From Arthrobacter sp. FB24 (GTDB lineage Bacteria > Actinomycetota > Actinomycetes > Actinomycetales > Micrococcaceae): a stretch of DNA of 64,000 bases. The notes beneath the pieces are model-generated. The model was not told the DNA's origin and ran no database searches. It saw only the letters and a list, made by a program, of their open reading frames with translations. Location: positions 620,001 to 684,000 of the forward strand of contig NC_008541.1 of assembly GCF_000196235.1 (NCBI RefSeq), written 5' to 3'. This document shows positions 45,325 through 54,248 of the stretch, piece after piece. Both the position numbers and the translations under genes were made by a program. Within the stretch, counting starts at the first letter, position 1, and every line of letters starts with the position of its first letter.

Positions 45325-46009
45325 CAACCGGAAATTCGAGATTGTTTACGACACCGAGCTGCCCGGCACCCCGGAGCGCGTCTGGGAAGCCGTCACGAAG
45401 GGGACGCCCGGGTGGATGTTCCCCACGGACCAGTGGCCGGACGTGAAAACGGTGGAGGAGTATCCGCAGCACCTGGTGTCCCGCATGGACGGGCCGGACG
45501 GCTGGTTCAACCAGCTCGAACACGTCCTGGAACCGCTCGACGGCGGCCGGGCCAGGCTGCATTACGTCCACAGCGGCATCTTCGCGGACAACTGGGACGA
45601 GCAGTACGACGGCGCCAGCAAGCACACGGAGTTCTACCTCCACACCCTGGGCCAGTACCTGCAGTACTTTGACGGCCGCCCGGTGGTCTTCACGGACATC
45701 CAGGGTCCGGCGGCCTCGCAGGTGCCGGACGGCTTCGTGCGGCTGAAGAGGGCCCTTGGCGTCGACGCCGCGTCGCAGGGTGACACCTTCGATGCGGAGC
45801 TCGAGGGCGTGGGGCGGCTCACCGGGCAGCTGGACTTCTCCAACCAGAACTTCCTGGGCCTGCGGACCGCGGACACCATGTACCGGTTCTTCGGCCGCAA
45901 TGCGTTCGGGGCGCCGGTGGGCATGACGGTCCACGACTTCAGCGGCGGCGGGAATTCCGAGGCTACGGCAAAGGCTTGGGGCGGCTACCTCGCCAAGGTC
46001 TACGCATAG
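45317..46009 (+). CDS. SRPBCC (AHSA1-like) protein paired with ArsR-type regulator
   Basis: A 230-residue soluble protein with an AHSA1/START fold (FEIVYDTELPGTPERVWEAV, WMFPTDQWPDVKTV and a long C-terminal extension to residue 230). ArsR-SRPBCC pairs occur across actinobacteria; the SRPBCC partner may sense a hydrophobic ligand or a stressor. The ATG at 45317 overlaps the regulator stop; coupling is expected. An upstream open frame is a shadow of the ArsR gene. Confidence 0.85.
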   Translation: MTDNRKFEIVYDTELPGTPERVWEAVTKGTPGWMFPTDQWPDVKTVEEYPQHLVSRMDGPDGWFNQLEHVLEPLDGGRARLHYVHSGIFADNWDEQYDGASKHTEFYLHTLGQYLQYFDGRPVVFTDIQGPAASQVPDGFVRLKRALGVDAASQGDTFDAELEGVGRLTGQLDFSNQNFLGLRTADTMYRFFGRNAFGAPVGMTVHDFSGGGNSEATAKAWGGYLAKVYA

Positions 46010-46044
46010 GAGCCGGCCGCCCACGGCCCGCCTTGGTGCCGAAG

Positions 46045-47535
46045 TCAGGCGATGGCGACGGCGGGCGTGCGGCGGAGGCTGCGGCGGAGACGGGGTGCGG
46101 AGTCGAGCTTGTCCTGGGCTGACCGCAGGGCACGCACCGCCGTCTCCAATTGCCCGGGCGGAAGCGTGAAGGGGATTCGCAGGTAGTGCTCGAAAGCCCC
46201 GCCCAGGCCGAACCTTGGGCCGGCTGCCAGCCTCACGCCGAAGTCGGGGCCGAGGACCGTCAGCGCGGTGCTGATCGGTGCAGGTAGCCGGCACCAGACG
46301 CTCAGCCCGCCGTCGGGCCGCTCCGGCTCCCAGTCGGGGAGGATCCCGCCGAGCAGCTCAAGCAGCGCTGCCCGATTCTCGCGGAGGGCCGCCAGCCGGG
46401 CAGGAAGCGGCTCGTCGAGCGAGCGGACCAGGTGTGCCGCCGCCAGCTGTTCCACCACCGGTCCGCCCAGGTCCATGGTGGTCCGGGCAGCTGCGAAGCG
46501 CTGAATCAGTGAACTGCCGGCCCTTATCCAGCCGGTCCTCAGGCCGGCCCAATGCGACTTGCTCAGCGAGCCGATGGTGACCACCGCCGGACTGAAGGCC
46601 GCCAGCGGGGCCGCGCCCACGGCGTCGAGGTTCAATTCACGAAGTGTCTCGTCCACCACCAGCACTGTTCCCGCGGCCGCCGCCGCCCGGACAAGGCGGC
46701 GGCGCTGGGGATCGGTCATCAGCCGGCCCGTCGGGTTGTGGAAGTCGGGCACCACGTAAGCCATCTTCGGCCGCTGCTGCATCATGGCGGATTCCATTCC
46801 GGCCACGTCCCAGCCGCGCCCGTGCGGGAGTGCGACCGGCACCGGCCGGCAGCCGCTGGCGCGGATGGCATCAAGCGCGTGCGGGTACGTGGGATGGTCC
46901 ACGAGTACTTTGTCCTGCCGGCCGGCCAGGGTGCGGAGCACGATGTTCAGTGCGTGCTGCGCGCCTGATGTCACCAGGATCTGCTCCGCCGTGGTGGGGG
47001 CTCCGGCCGCCGTGTACCGCGCGGCGATGGCCTCCCTCAGCGGTGCGATGCCGACGGCGTCATAGCCGAAGCCCGGAAGAAGTGCAGGGAGCTCCGTCAG
47101 TGCGGCGGCAAAGGCCCGGTGCACCACTTCGCCGCTGGCCGGCAAGGACGCGTAGGCGAGGTCGAGCAGGCCCGGCGGCGCTGCCAGTCCCGGTGCGCCG
47201 GCCAGCGCGTTAGGGCTGATCAGTTCAGCGGCCGCCGGACCCCCTGCACCCGCCGGCATTTGGCGGGGAATGCAGGTCCTGCCGCGACTGCCCTGCCGGC
47301 TGCTCAGGAACCCCTGCTCGCGGAGGCTGGCATAGGCGGCCGTCACCGTTGTCCGGCTGACACCCAGGGTTTCGGCCAGGGCGCGCTCGCTGGGCAGTGC
47401 CATGTCCAGGGGGACGCGCCCGTCCAGGATGAGGAGGCGTACGACGTCGGCCAGCTCGCGGTAGGCGGGCCCCGCGCCGCGGTGCCACCCGCCCAGGAGG
47501 CGCACCAAGGCAGTGGGATTGAGGGATCCGGACAT
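46045..47535 (-). CDS. yczR: MocR-type regulator (GntR head, PLP-aminotransferase body), YczR-like
   Basis: A 496-residue regulator with a GntR winged helix (about 25-90, ERALAETLGVSRTTVTAAYA) and a class I aminotransferase-like domain with the PLP lysine K326 in IGSLSKSHWAG, N267 and D295, so PLP should bind as in PdxR/GabR-type MocR proteins. It is divergent from a YczE-type membrane protein, the pairing described for YczR in firmicutes and actinobacteria. The ligand is unknown. The promoter region has three CCAGT/ACTGG half-sites. Confidence 0.88.
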   Translation of the reverse strand: MSGSLNPTALVRLLGGWHRGAGPAYRELADVVRLLILDGRVPLDMALPSERALAETLGVSRTTVTAAYASLREQGFLSSRQGSRGRTCIPRQMPAGAGGPAAAELISPNALAGAPGLAAPPGLLDLAYASLPASGEVVHRAFAAALTELPALLPGFGYDAVGIAPLREAIAARYTAAGAPTTAEQILVTSGAQHALNIVLRTLAGRQDKVLVDHPTYPHALDAIRASGCRPVPVALPHGRGWDVAGMESAMMQQRPKMAYVVPDFHNPTGRLMTDPQRRRLVRAAAAAGTVLVVDETLRELNLDAVGAAPLAAFSPAVVTIGSLSKSHWAGLRTGWIRAGSSLIQRFAAARTTMDLGGPVVEQLAAAHLVRSLDEPLPARLAALRENRAALLELLGGILPDWEPERPDGGLSVWCRLPAPISTALTVLGPDFGVRLAAGPRFGLGGAFEHYLRIPFTLPPGQLETAVRALRSAQDKLDSAPRLRRSLRRTPAVAIA

Positions 47536-47539
47536 GTAG

Positions 47540-47578
47540 CCAGTATCTCAAACTGGATATGGATTACAAGGCCAGTTT
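47540..47578. promoter_or_regulatory. CCAGT/ACTGG half-sites between yczR and yczE
   Basis: CCAGT (47540-47544), AAACTGG (47550-47556) and CCAGTTT (47572-47578) give two overlapping inverted repeats. The latter two form perfect 7-bp arms. MocR regulators usually bind paired half-sites, so these are probable YczR sites controlling both genes. Confidence 0.6.
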
Positions 47579-47596
47579 TGCCGGAGGATGATTCCC

Positions 47597-48259
47597 ATGA
47601 TGATCCGAAGACTCCTTCAACTGTTTACCGGCCTGGCCATGTACGGCATTTCGCTGGCCATGTTCATCCGTGCCGGCCTTGGCCTTGACCCTTGGGATGT
47701 CTTCCATCAGGGCCTGTCCGGAAAGACGGGCCTCTCCATCGGAGCGGTGGTGGTGATCGTGAGCTTCCTCGTCCTTCTTCTCTGGATTCCGTTGCGGCAG
47801 TGGCCCGGCTTCGGCACCTTGTGCAACGCCGTGCTGGTGGGTGTTTTCGCGGACGTGGGGCTGGCGCTGATTCCCGAGTTCTCGCATCTGGGCGGCCAGA
47901 TCGGCATGCTGGCGGGGGCTGTGCTGCTGAATGGCATCGCGTCGGCCTGCTACATTGGCGCCCGGTTCGGCCCCGGCGCCCGCGACGGGCTGATGACCGG
48001 CCTGGCGCGGCGGACGGGGTGGTCGGTGCGGACGTCCCGGACGGGCATCGAAATCGTGGTCCTGGCTGCCGGATGGCTGCTGGGCGGCTCCGTGGGCGTG
48101 GGCACAGTGGTGTACGCCCTGGCTATCGGACCGCTGGTGCAGTTGTTGCTGCCGCGGTTCACGGTGCCGGAGGCGCCGCGCCCGGTCCCGCTTCCGCTTG
48201 AGTCAGCCGCCGATCATGCAGTTCCTGCCGGCGGCGGCTGGCAGCTCGGGCAGAAGTAG
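47597..48259 (+). CDS. yczE: YczE-like membrane protein
   Basis: A 220-residue integral membrane protein with about six helices (FTGLAMYGISLAMFIRAGLGLDP, in outline GISLAMFIRAGLGLDPWDVF) and the family block GARFGPGARDGLMTGLARRTG near residue 125. This is the YczE/YyaS/YitT-like family whose function is unknown. An earlier ATG at 47588 directly touches the GGAGG motif, so the ATG at 47597 (9 nt spacing) is chosen. It overlaps the convergent Nei2 gene end by 46 bp. Confidence 0.85.
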   Translation: MMIRRLLQLFTGLAMYGISLAMFIRAGLGLDPWDVFHQGLSGKTGLSIGAVVVIVSFLVLLLWIPLRQWPGFGTLCNAVLVGVFADVGLALIPEFSHLGGQIGMLAGAVLLNGIASACYIGARFGPGARDGLMTGLARRTGWSVRTSRTGIEIVVLAAGWLLGGSVGVGTVVYALAIGPLVQLLLPRFTVPEAPRPVPLPLESAADHAVPAGGGWQLGQK

Positions 48260-49053
48260 ATGTCCCGCTCCTCGGTGCCCGCACCCTTGGCGAGCACGCC
48301 GTGCCGGATGGGCGTACCGCATTTGAGGCACGGCTGGTGCTCGCGGCGGTATACCCAGTATCCAGGTCTTCCGGCCATCCGTCCCACCGGCATTCCGCGC
48401 GGGTTGAGGACGGTGGTCCGGCGCCCCGGCCCCAGGTTGGCCTCCAGCAGCTGCTTGGCCGTGGTCATCATGGCGGCCAGGTCCGTCACCTCGGAGACCG
48501 GTGCTGCGGGATGGATGCCGGACAGGAAGCAGGCCTCGCAGCGGTAGATGTTGCCGATGCCGGCGAGGTTTCGCTGGTCCAGCAGTGCCACGCCGATGGG
48601 AACGTCCGGCGCTGCGCGCAGCCGCCGTTCAGCCTCCGCCATGTCCCAGTCCGGCCCCAGCAGGTCCGGCCCCAGGTGGCCGACGACGGAGTCCTCGTCA
48701 GCGGTGCGAACCACTTCCAGGATGCCAAGGGAAAACCCGACGGCGTCCGCCGTGGCCGTGCGCAGTACGCACCGCGCGGTGAACCCCGGTTTCCGCCAGC
48801 GGCCGCCGGGCGGGTAGACCTGCCAGGCGCCTTCCATCTTCAGGTGGGAGTGGATGGTAAGCCGTTCCTCCGCCGGACCTCGAAGCCGCATGAAGAGGTG
48901 CTTTCCGCGGGGCACCACCTCGTCCACGGTCCAGCCCGCCAGCTTCAGGGTGGCGAACCGGGGCACCCGGAAGTCGGAGGCTGTGAGTTGGTGCCCGGCC
49001 AGGGCGGCATGCAGCTGGGCCGCCGCCCGCCAGACGGAATCGCCTTCAGGCAC
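48214..49053 (-). CDS. Fpg/Nei family DNA glycosylase (Nei2-like)
   Basis: A 279-residue base-excision enzyme. The N-terminal PEGD carries the catalytic P2 and E3; K51 in PRGKHL is conserved; the helix-two-turn-helix is GIGNIYRCE (165-173), and the zinc finger has C242/C245 and C268/C271. This is the endonuclease VIII (Nei) type that removes oxidised pyrimidines from DNA. It overlaps the Lhr helicase end by 8 bp; the same pair (lhr-nei2) is adjacent in Mycobacterium, so a shared repair role is likely. Confidence 0.92.
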   Translation of the reverse strand: MPEGDSVWRAAAQLHAALAGHQLTASDFRVPRFATLKLAGWTVDEVVPRGKHLFMRLRGPAEERLTIHSHLKMEGAWQVYPPGGRWRKPGFTARCVLRTATADAVGFSLGILEVVRTADEDSVVGHLGPDLLGPDWDMAEAERRLRAAPDVPIGVALLDQRNLAGIGNIYRCEACFLSGIHPAAPVSEVTDLAAMMTTAKQLLEANLGPGRRTTVLNPRGMPVGRMAGRPGYWVYRREHQPCLKCGTPIRHGVLAKGAGTEERDIYFCPSCQPPPAGTA

Positions 49054-52000
49054 GGATTCTCAGTCCCTTCGGAGTCGAATAGGCGCCGGCGTGGGTCAGG
49101 GCAGCGGCTGCGGGAGTGTCCAGGATGCCGTGGCCGTTGACCTTCTCCATGATGAGCTTGTCCACGGCGCCGCGCTTGACCACGCCGACCAGGGCTGCTG
49201 CCGCGGCGGCCAGCACCTCCGGATCTTCATCGAAGGCGAGCAGCGTCTTGCCGCCGCGTTCCACGTACAGTGCCAACGCGCCGTCGACCATCACCACCAG
49301 GGCTCCGGCTTTCCTGCCCGGACGGTGGCCGCTTCCGGCCTCGACACTGAGCGCGGGCCACGGCAGAGCCGCACCGTACGGGTTGGCGGGGTCGGTCGCG
49401 GCAAGCGCAAGGGCAACGGGCTCCGGCTTCGCCAGCTGGGAGTCTTCAGAGTACGACCGCAGCCGGTCCACGGTGGCGGGAACGGCAAACTGCGCGGCGC
49501 CGAGGTGTTCAATGAAGTACCCCCGGCGGCAACGCCCGGCCTCTTCCAGCCTGGCAAGGACTTTGTACATCAGGCCGAATCCGCCCAGGATGTTCTCGGC
49601 CATGACGGAGCCGCGGGTGACCACCCCGTAGCGGTCCAGCAGAAGCTCCGCCGTGGCGCGGGCATGGATGGTGGGGTCCAGTTCCGGCAACGGCAGGGCG
49701 GACCACCGGCCGGCCGCCAGCGGAGGGGTAGGGGCGGCGCCGGTCACGGAGCCGTAGCGTCCGCCGGTCAGCCCGGCAGATCCCATCAGGCCGGTTCCGT
49801 GGGCGCGGCCCAGCCTGCTCATGCGGGGTGCACGCGCCCGCGGGGCCCGGGCAACCTGCCGGTGCGCCGTGTGGCCGCCGGCGATCATGGCCCGGACCGG
49901 AGCGAAGGTGTCGCCGGTGATGCGGCCCGCCCACGCCAGGTCCCACAGGGCGGACACCACATCCTGGTCGCTCAGCACGGAATCCATGCCGCCTGCAATG
50001 TCGGTCAGCTGGCGGAAGAAGTAGCCGCCGCCGTTGTTCTGCAGGTGCTCCAGCAGCCGCTGCTGCGCGTCCCCGGGCTGGTAGTCCGGAGCGGGGTTCA
50101 GCGTGAGTTCGGCCGAGTCCGCAAGGTGCAGGCTCACCCATCCGTCATTGCCGGGCAGCGCGCCGGCGCCGGACCAGAGGACCTCGCCGGCGGCCATCAG
50201 CTCGTCCAGCATGGCGGGCTGGTAGTCGCTGACGCGGCTTGCGAGGACGAGCGGCTCCCACGCCGAGGCGGGAACCGGCACGCCGGAGAGCTGGTCGACG
50301 GCGGTGATGATGCCGTCCAGCCCGCGCAGGGCGGACTGGCCCCGGCGGCCGGGAGTCCGGACGTTCTGCCAGGCAGGGAGGAACCGTCCGTACGCGGAGG
50401 CATCCACGGGTTCCACTTCGGCCCGCAGCGCCGCCAGCGACCGGCGGCGTAGCTTTCGCAGCACCTCGGCATCGCACCATTCACTGGTGCCGGCCAAGGT
50501 GATGGTAGAGGCGGACGGCAACGCCGGCGCATCTTCCTCGCCGGGTTCCGGTGTTTCGGGCACTTGGCGGGGCGGTGTGGCGTGCGGGCGGAACTCGCCT
50601 TCCACCACGCGGCCGTCCGCGGCGAGCCGTTTGAGCGCGGTGCCGACGACGGCGACGCCGAGTCCCAGCCGGGCCGCGGCTTCCGCTGCGGTGAAGGGCC
50701 CGTGGGTGCGGGCGTAGCGGGAGACGAGGTCGCCCAGGGGGTCGGCGACAGGTTCGATGAACGCCAGCGGCACCCCCATGGGCAGGGGCACCCCGATGGC
50801 GTCCCGCAGGCGGGCAGCGTCCTCCACGGCCGCAAAGCGCTCGACGCCGCCGATATTCACCCGGAGTGCGCGGTTGGCCCGCTGCAGGGCGGCTAGGTGG
50901 GCAGCGGCGTCGGCCACGAGTGTTCCGACAGGCTCAACCACCGGGGCTGGCTCAACGCCCGGGGCTGGCTCGGCTACCGGCGGTCCGGCGGGTTCCAGCC
51001 GCGCGGCCACTTCCGCGGGCGTCAGCGGACCGAGCAGCCGGAGCAGATCCGCGACACCTTCCATGCCGCGCACCCGGCGGTCCGGGGCGAGGCGCTGCAG
51101 CTCCCGTTCGGTGGCGTCGATGACCTTGGCGTCGAGCAGTTCGCGCAGCTCGACCCGGCCGAGGAGCTCGTTGAGCAGGGTCGAATCCAGCGCCAGCGCC
51201 GCGGCCCGGCGCTCGGCCAGCGGCGAATCGCCCTCGTAGAGGAACTGCGCGACGTAGCCGAACAGCAGGGACTTGGCGAACGGCGAGGGCTGCTGGGTGG
51301 TGGTCTGCAGGATCCGCAGCTCCCGGCGCTCGATGGACGCCGCTATGTCTTTAAGCGCCGGAAGGTCATAGACATCCTGCAGGCATTCGCGGACGGTCTC
51401 GAGGACGATCGGGAAGGTGGGGTACTTCCGCGCGACGTCCAGCAGTTGGGCGGAGCGCTGCCGCTGCTGCCACAGGGGCTGCCGTTTGCCCGGGGTCTGC
51501 CGCGGGAGCAGCAGGGCCCGGGCGGCGCACTCACGGAAACGGGAGGCGAAGAGAGCGCTGCCGCCGACCTCCGCCGTCACGATCTGTTCGAGTTCCTCCG
51601 GGTCGAACAGGAACAGTTCCGCCCCGGGCGGTTCGTCCTCCATCATGGGCACACGCAGCACAATGCCGTCATCGGCGGCCATCGCGGAGCCGTCCATCCC
51701 GTAGCGCTGGTGCAGCCGCTGCCCGACGGCGAGGGCCCACGGCGCGTGCACCGGCATGCCGAACGGGCTGTGCAGCACCACCCGCCAGTCGCCGAGTTCG
51801 TCGTGGAAGCGCTCCACCACCAGGGTCGTGTCGCTGGGGACCACCTCGGTGGCCAGCTTCTGCTCGGCAAGGTACTGGATCAGGTTGTTCGCGGCGAAAT
51901 CGTCCAGGCCGCTGGCCTTGCAGCGTTCCATCGCCGGCCCGACGTCGGACGCGGACAGTTCGCGCACGAACGCGCCCAGGGCGCGGCCGAGGTCCACCGG

Positions 52001-54130
52001 GCGGCCGAGGGAGGCGCCCTTCCAGAACGGGAGCTTCCCCGGCTGGCCGAAGGCGGGGGAGACCAGGACCCGGTCGTGGGTGATGTCCTCGATCTTCCAG
52101 CTGGTGGCGCCGAGGGCGAACACGTCACCGACCCGGGATTCGTAGACCATTTCCTCGTCGAGTTCACCGACCCGGCGGCCGCCCTTGGCTGCCGCGGCGG
52201 CCGGACTGGCCGCCCGGCCGTCGCCGCTGGCGGAGCCCGGGGATCCGGAGGAACCGGTCCCCTCCGTCTCGGTGCCGATGATGTAGACGCCGAAGAGCCC
52301 GCGGTCCGGGATGGTGCCGCCGGAGGTGACCGCCAGCCGCTGGGCGCCGGGGCGGCCCTCGATGGTGCCCGCATTGCGGTCCCAGATGATCCGGGGCCGC
52401 AGTTCGGCGAATTCGTCGGAGGGGTAGCGGCCGGCGAGCAGGTCCAGGGTGGCCTCGAAGGCGGACCGGGGGAGGGAGGCGAACGGCGCTGACCGGCGCA
52501 CTGTGGAGAACCATTCCTCCACATCGATGGACCCGAGCGCCGTCGCGGCGACGGTCTGCTGGGCCAGGATGTCCAGCGGGTTCGCCGGGACGTAGAGCCG
52601 TTCGATCTTGCCGGCGAGCATCCGTTCCACGGTGATGGTGGTGTGCACCAGGTCGGCGCGGTGTTTGGGGAACAGGACGCCCTGGGAGACCTCGCCGACC
52701 TGGTGACCGGCGCGGCCCACCCGCTGCAGCCCGCTGGCCACCGACGGCGGGGATTCCACCTGCACCACCAGGTCCACGGCGCCCATGTCGATGCCCAGTT
52801 CAAGGGAGGACGTGGCCACGACGCAGCGCAGCCGGCCGGATTTCAGGTCGTCCTCGATCAGGGCCCGCTGGTCCTTGGAGACCGAGCCGTGGTGGGCCCG
52901 GGCCAGGACCGGATCGGCCCCGACGGTGCTGCCGGCCTGGGCCATCATGTGCGCCGGTGTCGCGGTGGAGGTCGGTACCGCGGCGGAAGCGCCGCCGGCC
53001 GGTGCGCCGGCCGGCTCGAAGTCGGGCGCACCGGCGCCGGACCCGTCCAGGCCGCCGCTTGCGGCCATCAGTTGCCGCTCGGCGTAGATCTCGTTGAGCC
53101 GGGCGGTCAGGCGCTCCGCGAGGCGTCGCGAGTTGGCGAAGACGATCGTGGACTGGTTGGCCATCACCAGGTCCACGATCTTCTCTTCCACATGCGGCCA
53201 GATGGAGGCCTGCGGCTGCAGCCCTGAGGCAGGCCCGGAGTCGAAGGCGCCGGCGGCCCCCTGCAGGTCGGACATGTCCTCCACCGGCACGGAAACTGTC
53301 AGGTCCCAGTTCTTTTTGGACGGCGGGGCCACGATTTCCACCGGCGCGGAGCCGGCCAGGAACTGGGCCACGAGTTCACGGGGCTCCACAGTGGCCGAGA
53401 GGCCGATCCGCTGCGCCGGTTTGGGCAGGAGGGCATCCAGGCGTTCGAGTGATACGGCCAGGTGCGCGCCGCGCTTCGTGCCTGCGACGGCGTGGACCTC
53501 GTCCACGATGATGGTGTCCACTTCGGACAGCGTTTCCCGGGCTTTTGACGTGAGCATCAGGAAGAGGGATTCGGGCGTGGTGATCAGGATGTCCGGCGGG
53601 TGGCTGAGCAGCGCGCGGCGGTCCGCCGTCGTCGTATCTCCCGAGCGGACGCCCACGGTGATCAGCGGGGCGGGCAGTCCCAAACGCTTTGCTGTCTGCG
53701 TGATGCCGATGAGCGGCGCGCGGAGGTTGCGTTCGACGTCGACGCCCAGCGCCTTGAGCGGCGAGATGTACAGGACGCGGGTTTTCCGCTTGGGTGTCTT
53801 GGGCTTCCTGCCTTTGGCGGCCGGGTCCAGGCCCGGCAATGCTTCCGGCTCGGCGGGAGCGGATGACTGGAGTCGGTCCAGCGCCCAGAGGAACGCCGCG
53901 AGCGTTTTGCCGGAGCCGGTCGGGGCGACTACCAGTGCATGGGACCCGGACGAAATAGCGTTCCAGGCGCCGTTTTGTGCGGGCGTGGGCGCGGAGAACG
54001 CACCGAGGAACCATTCCCTGGTGGCCTGGCTAAACCGGTCCATGGTCCGCGCGGAAGTACGCCCGCCGGCTGGCGTTCCTGATGGTGTGTCGCCCGGCGG
54101 CATGCCGCTGGCGGACTCCTTCCCCTGCAT
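49046..54130 (-). CDS. lhr: Lhr-family ATP-dependent DNA helicase
   Basis: A very large repair helicase of 1,694 residues. Walker A APTGSGKT at 69-76, DEVH motif and SLELGIDMGAVDLV followed by QRVGRAGHQVGE are the superfamily 2 helicase blocks, then the winged helix and Lhr-core C-terminal regions extend for more than 1,000 residues. Mycobacterial Lhr unwinds RNA:DNA and DNA, and is induced by DNA damage. The frame is open to 54556, but the segment above 54249 is a shadow of the FAD gene. The ATG at 54130 (MQGKESASG) is chosen, though later ATGs are possible. Forms an operon with the nei-like gene. Confidence 0.93.
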   Translation of the reverse strand: MQGKESASGMPPGDTPSGTPAGGRTSARTMDRFSQATREWFLGAFSAPTPAQNGAWNAISSGSHALVVAPTGSGKTLAAFLWALDRLQSSAPAEPEALPGLDPAAKGRKPKTPKRKTRVLYISPLKALGVDVERNLRAPLIGITQTAKRLGLPAPLITVGVRSGDTTTADRRALLSHPPDILITTPESLFLMLTSKARETLSEVDTIIVDEVHAVAGTKRGAHLAVSLERLDALLPKPAQRIGLSATVEPRELVAQFLAGSAPVEIVAPPSKKNWDLTVSVPVEDMSDLQGAAGAFDSGPASGLQPQASIWPHVEEKIVDLVMANQSTIVFANSRRLAERLTARLNEIYAERQLMAASGGLDGSGAGAPDFEPAGAPAGGASAAVPTSTATPAHMMAQAGSTVGADPVLARAHHGSVSKDQRALIEDDLKSGRLRCVVATSSLELGIDMGAVDLVVQVESPPSVASGLQRVGRAGHQVGEVSQGVLFPKHRADLVHTTITVERMLAGKIERLYVPANPLDILAQQTVAATALGSIDVEEWFSTVRRSAPFASLPRSAFEATLDLLAGRYPSDEFAELRPRIIWDRNAGTIEGRPGAQRLAVTSGGTIPDRGLFGVYIIGTETEGTGSSGSPGSASGDGRAASPAAAAAKGGRRVGELDEEMVYESRVGDVFALGATSWKIEDITHDRVLVSPAFGQPGKLPFWKGASLGRPVDLGRALGAFVRELSASDVGPAMERCKASGLDDFAANNLIQYLAEQKLATEVVPSDTTLVVERFHDELGDWRVVLHSPFGMPVHAPWALAVGQRLHQRYGMDGSAMAADDGIVLRVPMMEDEPPGAELFLFDPEELEQIVTAEVGGSALFASRFRECAARALLLPRQTPGKRQPLWQQRQRSAQLLDVARKYPTFPIVLETVRECLQDVYDLPALKDIAASIERRELRILQTTTQQPSPFAKSLLFGYVAQFLYEGDSPLAERRAAALALDSTLLNELLGRVELRELLDAKVIDATERELQRLAPDRRVRGMEGVADLLRLLGPLTPAEVAARLEPAGPPVAEPAPGVEPAPVVEPVGTLVADAAAHLAALQRANRALRVNIGGVERFAAVEDAARLRDAIGVPLPMGVPLAFIEPVADPLGDLVSRYARTHGPFTAAEAAARLGLGVAVVGTALKRLAADGRVVEGEFRPHATPPRQVPETPEPGEEDAPALPSASTITLAGTSEWCDAEVLRKLRRRSLAALRAEVEPVDASAYGRFLPAWQNVRTPGRRGQSALRGLDGIITAVDQLSGVPVPASAWEPLVLASRVSDYQPAMLDELMAAGEVLWSGAGALPGNDGWVSLHLADSAELTLNPAPDYQPGDAQQRLLEHLQNNGGGYFFRQLTDIAGGMDSVLSDQDVVSALWDLAWAGRITGDTFAPVRAMIAGGHTAHRQVARAPRARAPRMSRLGRAHGTGLMGSAGLTGGRYGSVTGAAPTPPLAAGRWSALPLPELDPTIHARATAELLLDRYGVVTRGSVMAENILGGFGLMYKVLARLEEAGRCRRGYFIEHLGAAQFAVPATVDRLRSYSEDSQLAKPEPVALALAATDPANPYGAALPWPALSVEAGSGHRPGRKAGALVVMVDGALALYVERGGKTLLAFDEDPEVLAAAAAALVGVVKRGAVDKLIMEKVNGHGILDTPAAAALTHAGAYSTPKGLRIRA

Positions 54131-54163
54131 TCTTCCATCATGCCCTACGGCACCGACACTCTT

Positions 54164-54213
54164 GGCGGCGCCCCTGACAGGGCTGGCGGCGCCCCTGACA
54201 GGGCTGGCAGCGC
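54164..54213. repeat. 21-bp tandem repeat before lhr start
   Basis: GGCGGCGCCCCTGACAGGGC-type units at 54164-54184 and 54185-54205 are identical over 21 bp, followed by a partial third. It lies between the FAD gene stop and the chosen lhr start, where each unit also forms a small GC hairpin that could terminate the FAD gene. Confidence 0.7.
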
Positions 54214-54248
54214 CGCCGTCCGCGGGCGGGCGGGCCGCCCCTGACGGG

